A DNA stretch of 35,360 nt from a bacterium (lineage in GTDB: Bacteria; AUK180). Positions 32,252-35,360 of this stretch are shown here, in pieces. The stretch covers positions 1-35,360 of the forward strand of contig JAUXGM010000003.1 of assembly GCA_030622125.1 (NCBI GenBank), written 5' to 3'. The position numbers were made by a program, and so were the translations under genes. The number at the start of each line of letters is the position of its first letter. Positions within the stretch are counted from its first letter, which is position 1. The notes under the pieces were generated by a model that worked only from the letters and a program-made list of their open reading frames with translations, was not told the origin of the DNA and ran no database searches.

Positions 32252-33176
32252 ATATCTTTAACTCCTTCTCAATCATTTCAGCAACCTTGATCGCTTTTAT
32301 TCCGTCATCTATGGAAACCTCAGGAATGATTCCCTTTTCAATTGAATTAAAGAAATCCTCCTGTTCAAATCTTATTGTATCCTTTTTTCTAAATCTACGA
32401 AAAACCGGTTTTAAATTGATCTTACCATTTTCAATACTACCGGTAACATTCTTGACCTTTAATCTCAAAAGATCAAGTGAAAAGTAGCCGTTCTTTTGAA
32501 ATATTCTGATCTTTCTTTCCTTTTTCAGGCTCATTCTTGAAACTGAAAGTATTGCATAACAGCCGTTCTCAAATTTCAACCGTGTAATAGCCATATCATC
32601 ATACCTTGACATAGCGGAAAATCCAACTGTCTCAACATCCTTTATCTCGCTTTTAACAAAGTAATTTATAATATCTATATCGTGGATCATAAGATCAAGT
32701 ATTGCACCGACATCCTTTATCCTGCCCGAGATAAAAAAAGGTGCAAGCCTTTCCGTTTGAATAAATTTGGGTTCCTTGATCTTATCTTTTACAAATTGAA
32801 TAACCGGATTAAACCTTTCAATATGTCCGACCTGTATAATAGAACCCGTTTTTTTTGCAATTTCCTTTAGCTCAAGAGCATCTTTTAATTTTTTTGTAAC
32901 CGGCTTTTCAACAAAAATATCCTTTCCATTTTCGGCGAAGAATTTTGCTATTTTAAAGTGTGTTTCAGTTGGGGTTACGATCATTACAGCGTCAACATCG
33001 TTAACAATATCTTCATAATTAGAAAATGTTTGGACTCCGAAATTCTTTTTTATGGTATTTCTTTGGTCGGCATTTACTTCGACAACACCGATCAGATCAA
33101 TATTCTTGCTCTGTGTTAGATATTTTAAATGGATCTTACCTAAATTTCCTGCACCTATCAAGGCAATCTTTTTCAT
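32241..33176 (-). CDS. Gfo/Idh/MocA-family oxidoreductase
   Basis: This 311-residue NAD(P)-dependent sugar oxidoreductase begins with Rossmann motif KIALIGAGNLGKIH and continues with VDAVMIVTPTETHFKIA and the hallmark EKPVTKKL (about residue 92). QVGHIERFNPVIQFV and LDLMIHDIDIINYF follow. The GHIERFNP plus DLMIHDIDI subtype is, from memory, often encoded near lipid A or cell-surface sugar genes, and some members are UDP-GlcNAc 3-dehydrogenases (GnnA). With lpxA and lpxD about 3 kb away that role is possible, but no partner aminotransferase (GnnB) is present here, so I give no symbol. Preceded by AGGAAG; gap of 46 nt to the upstream acyl-CoA synthetase. Confidence 0.82.
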   Translation of the reverse strand: MKKIALIGAGNLGKIHLKYLTQSKNIDLIGVVEVNADQRNTIKKNFGVQTFSNYEDIVNDVDAVMIVTPTETHFKIAKFFAENGKDIFVEKPVTKKLKDALELKEIAKKTGSIIQVGHIERFNPVIQFVKDKIKEPKFIQTERLAPFFISGRIKDVGAILDLMIHDIDIINYFVKSEIKDVETVGFSAMSRYDDMAITRLKFENGCYAILSVSRMSLKKERKIRIFQKNGYFSLDLLRLKVKNVTGSIENGKINLKPVFRRFRKKDTIRFEQEDFFNSIEKGIIPEVSIDDGIKAIKVAEMIEKELKIYEG

Positions 33177-33222
33177 TTTATGTTCTTCCTATATTATTCT
33201 TTAAATAAACCATAACATTATA

Positions 33223-35199
33223 CTATTTTTTTATTTTTTTTGAAAAAACCTTTCCAACCTTTTCAATAATATCCTTGTATTTTTCTTCAATGAATTTTCT
33301 TTTTATTTTCAAGGTTTGAGTCAATTCCTCACCTTTTTCAAATTTTTTATTTAATACGGTTAATTTTGTAATTTTTTCATACCGCTTAAATCCATGCTTC
33401 GGTGCAATTAAACTATTCATTTTTTCTTTTAAAAATTTAATAACGGCGGAATGAATAATAATTTCTTCACCATCTTTAACGATGTCTTCCACCTTTATTT
33501 TTAATTCATTTGCCAATTTACTTATTTGTTCGCTATTTAATGTAATTAACGCTTCAAGTGCTTTCTTATCCTGACCTAATACAACTGCATTATCAATATA
33601 AACAATATCCTTTATCTTTTCTTCAATGGGCTCAGGATCAACATTTTCGCCGCCCAGGAGGACAATAGTATCCTTTGCCCTTCCGACTATTATAATATCT
33701 CCGTTTTCGGTTCTAACCGCAAAATCACCTGTATCCAGCCAACCGTCTTTACTCAATATTTCTTCTGTTTTTTCAATATTTTTATAATATCCTTTCATTA
33801 CCTGAGGACCTTTGGCATATAAAACCCCTTTTTCTCCGATTGATGTTTCCTTTTTTTCCTTATTAAGAATCCTCACTTCCGTTTCTGCAAAAGGCACCCC
33901 GGTGGAACCTATGGTATTGCGTTCCAAAGTTCTTGACAGTATACCGGGAGATGCCTCCGTCATACCGTAAGCATTTACAAGTATTATTCCTATGGAATTA
34001 AAAAAATTATCCACATATCTCGGCAAAGACCCGGCGCCGGAAAAAGATGCTCTGAGATTTTCCCCCATTTTCGATTTTATAGGCTTAAAGATGATCTTTG
34101 AGAGCAAATGAAAAGGAAAAAACACAATATATCTGAAAAGGTGGGATAGCAATGTAATAAATTTTATAAAAATATTTCTCTTTTTAAAGGAAACATACAA
34201 ACCCTGCATGTATTTTAACGATAAGGTCCAATACAAGTTTGTTTTTAAAAACATAAAAAAAATATATCTCGCAAACAATGATTTTTTCTTTACAGCCTGG
34301 ATCACCTTTTCATAAACACTTTGCCATATTCGAGGAACGGAAGCTACAAGTGAAGGATTTTCTTCTTCCAGATCACGGGCAAAGTTCTTTATATTGCTGT
34401 AAACCTGTCCTACTCCGCTTGCCGAACAACAATATTCATAAGTTCTCTCATAAACATGCCATATTGGAAGAATACTGACGGCAATTTCCTTACCGGGATT
34501 TTTTACATTCAATAATGGTGTAATTGCCCTGACATTATGTAAAAAATTGCTTTGAGTTAAAATTACACCTTTGGGATTTCCTGTGGTGCCGGATGTATAA
34601 ACAATAGAAACAACATTATCGGATCTAATCTTTTTCATTCGATCTTTGTAAAATACGGGGTTTTTTTCTAAAATCATATTACCGATATCAAGCAAATCGC
34701 CATAAAAAACGATTTTTTCCAATAATCCGGGAAACTTCTCTTTATTATATTTGATTTTTTCATCTCCATCTATGAGAAAGATCTTATCAATATCATTAAA
34801 AAGTTCGGTATCCGAATAATGCAATATTTCGGTTAAAAGCCCGGCATTCTCAAGAATCATAAAATTCGAATCCGAATGTTTGTAGATAAAAATTAATTCA
34901 ACGGGAGATGTATCTGTTCCCCGAGGCACACTTATTACATTTAATCCCATTAACGCATAATCAAAGACAGGCCATTCGTATCTGTTATCACAAAAAATGG
35001 ATACTGTTTTCCCCGATTCAACACCGAAAGAAGTTAAACCCGCAGAAATTGCCCCTATATCATGGTAAAATTGAGAATAGGTTTTTGCAATTTTGGTGCC
35101 TTTTACCCTGAATTTATGAGAAATTTCATTGGGATACATTGCACTGTTCTGTTTTGGTATCTCACAAAGATTACTAAATATGTATTTTTTCTTTTTCAT
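33223..35199 (-). CDS. AMP-forming long-chain acyl-CoA synthetase
   Basis: This 658-residue ligase activates fatty acids with ATP and CoA. It carries the AMP-binding signature VYTSGTTGNPKGVILTQSN (about residue 200), LPIWHVYERTYEY, VNAYGMTEASPG (about 410), GWLDTGDFA (about 485) and GRAKDTIVLLGGENVDPEPI (about 500). The C-terminal hinge and Lys region (FKRYEKITKL) follow. The large size and middle insertion with hydrophobic stretches (residues about 310-370) fit the FAA1/FadD15-like membrane-associated group. It is the first gene of the minus-strand unit and probably feeds or recycles fatty acids for membrane lipids. Start supported by AGGAG 4 nt upstream and a good promoter. Confidence 0.93.
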   Translation of the reverse strand: MKKKKYIFSNLCEIPKQNSAMYPNEISHKFRVKGTKIAKTYSQFYHDIGAISAGLTSFGVESGKTVSIFCDNRYEWPVFDYALMGLNVISVPRGTDTSPVELIFIYKHSDSNFMILENAGLLTEILHYSDTELFNDIDKIFLIDGDEKIKYNKEKFPGLLEKIVFYGDLLDIGNMILEKNPVFYKDRMKKIRSDNVVSIVYTSGTTGNPKGVILTQSNFLHNVRAITPLLNVKNPGKEIAVSILPIWHVYERTYEYCCSASGVGQVYSNIKNFARDLEEENPSLVASVPRIWQSVYEKVIQAVKKKSLFARYIFFMFLKTNLYWTLSLKYMQGLYVSFKKRNIFIKFITLLSHLFRYIVFFPFHLLSKIIFKPIKSKMGENLRASFSGAGSLPRYVDNFFNSIGIILVNAYGMTEASPGILSRTLERNTIGSTGVPFAETEVRILNKEKKETSIGEKGVLYAKGPQVMKGYYKNIEKTEEILSKDGWLDTGDFAVRTENGDIIIVGRAKDTIVLLGGENVDPEPIEEKIKDIVYIDNAVVLGQDKKALEALITLNSEQISKLANELKIKVEDIVKDGEEIIIHSAVIKFLKEKMNSLIAPKHGFKRYEKITKLTVLNKKFEKGEELTQTLKIKRKFIEEKYKDIIEKVGKVFSKKIKK

Positions 35200-35203
35200 A
35201 ATA

Positions 35204-35262
35204 CTCCTAATATTTTCAGTTAATATCGTCTAAAATATACCATATTTTTCGAAAAAAATCAA
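35204..35262 (-). promoter_or_regulatory. Promoter and ribosome-binding site of the acyl-CoA synthetase operon
   Basis: On the minus strand, TTGATT (35262-35257) and TATATT (35239-35234) are separated by 17 nt. The transcript would begin near 35227, leaving about 28 nt of leader containing AGGAG (35208-35204) four bases before the ATG at 35199. Confidence 0.7.
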
Positions 35263-35298
35263 ATAAAAGAGTCTAGTTTTTTGCGAAATAAGATTTTC

Positions 35299-35329
35299 TT
35301 AACCACGGATTTAACGGATTATACGGATT
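35299..35329 (-). repeat. AATCCGT-type dispersed repeat, copy 2
   Basis: TTAACCACGGATTTAACGG and following bases are the reverse complement of the triple AATCCGT unit at 10413-10443, with a few substitutions. The 31-nt length is conserved. It lies upstream of the acyl-CoA synthetase promoter. Confidence 0.75.
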
Positions 35330-35360
35330 CCAAAGTCTTTTAAATTTTCAGTTTAAGTGA

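Noticed and set aside
33177-33222. TATAAT on the minus strand at 33222-33217 as a promoter for the Gfo/Idh gene
   Set aside because: The -10 box is good, but at 17-18 nt upstream the sequence is TTTCAA/TTTTCA inside an A/T run. I do not count it as a supported promoter, though a weak internal promoter is possible.

Overview
The window comes from an AT-rich (roughly one-third GC by eye), Gram-negative-type (diderm) bacterium. The outer-membrane evidence is direct: a BamA barrel-assembly protein, an OmpH/Skp chaperone and the lipid A genes lpxD, fabZ and lpxA. fabZ stands alone and is not fused to lpxC, which argues against Bacteroidota. The abundant short structured repeats between genes, the leaderless-looking promoters and the many large TPR proteins resemble uncultivated candidate phyla. 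The sequence alone does not let me fix the phylum.

Layout. (1) 1-8734, plus strand: a tightly packed operon of a DUF5989-type small membrane protein, a second small membrane protein, a NodU/CmcH-type carbamoyltransferase and a 2130-residue secreted or periplasmic TPR protein with degenerate CHAT-like regions. (2) 9018-10115, minus strand: a KamA-family radical SAM enzyme. (3) 10713-15284, plus: recJ, a secreted TPR protein, lemA and htpX. (4) 15285-18949: an accessory zone. It holds an internally deleted AlbA_2-type regulator, an HD-domain hydrolase, an MntA/HepT toxin-antitoxin pair flanked by a 50-bp direct repeat taken from the 3' end of a vanished TPR gene, and a V4R-like sensor protein. 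(5) 18950-29337, plus: ten head-to-tail genes (Eis-like acetyltransferase, surE, pcm, galT, glgA, bamA, ompH/skp, lpxD, fabZ, lpxA), mostly overlapping by 1-14 nt and apparently one transcription unit. It combines damage and housekeeping enzymes, glycogen synthesis, outer-membrane protein assembly and lipid A synthesis. (6) 30081-35199, minus: a long-chain acyl-CoA synthetase, a Gfo/Idh-type oxidoreductase, cysS and a membrane-anchored metallophosphoesterase, in that transcription order.

The spacers between these blocks are not random. They are mosaics of at least four dispersed repeat families: a 95-bp GGGACA...TGTCCC palindromic unit in three copies; a GGAGTTTACCCC hairpin family; a CATTCAGAGC...GTAGGAATC hairpin family; and AATCCGT-type direct repeats. 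One copy of the 95-bp unit has become the last 11 codons and stop of the phosphoesterase gene.

The most interesting observations are: a recurring promoter layout (-35, 17 nt, -10, then exactly 5 nt, then ATG) at three unrelated genes, which implies leaderless mRNAs; the carbamoyltransferase/small membrane protein/giant TPR-CHAT operon; the TPR-derived direct repeats bracketing the toxin-antitoxin cassette; a 22-bp tandem repeat that is translated in all three frames inside the AlbA_2 gene; and the capture of a repeat as a protein C-terminus. No RNA genes, CRISPR arrays, transposase genes or prophage genes were seen.
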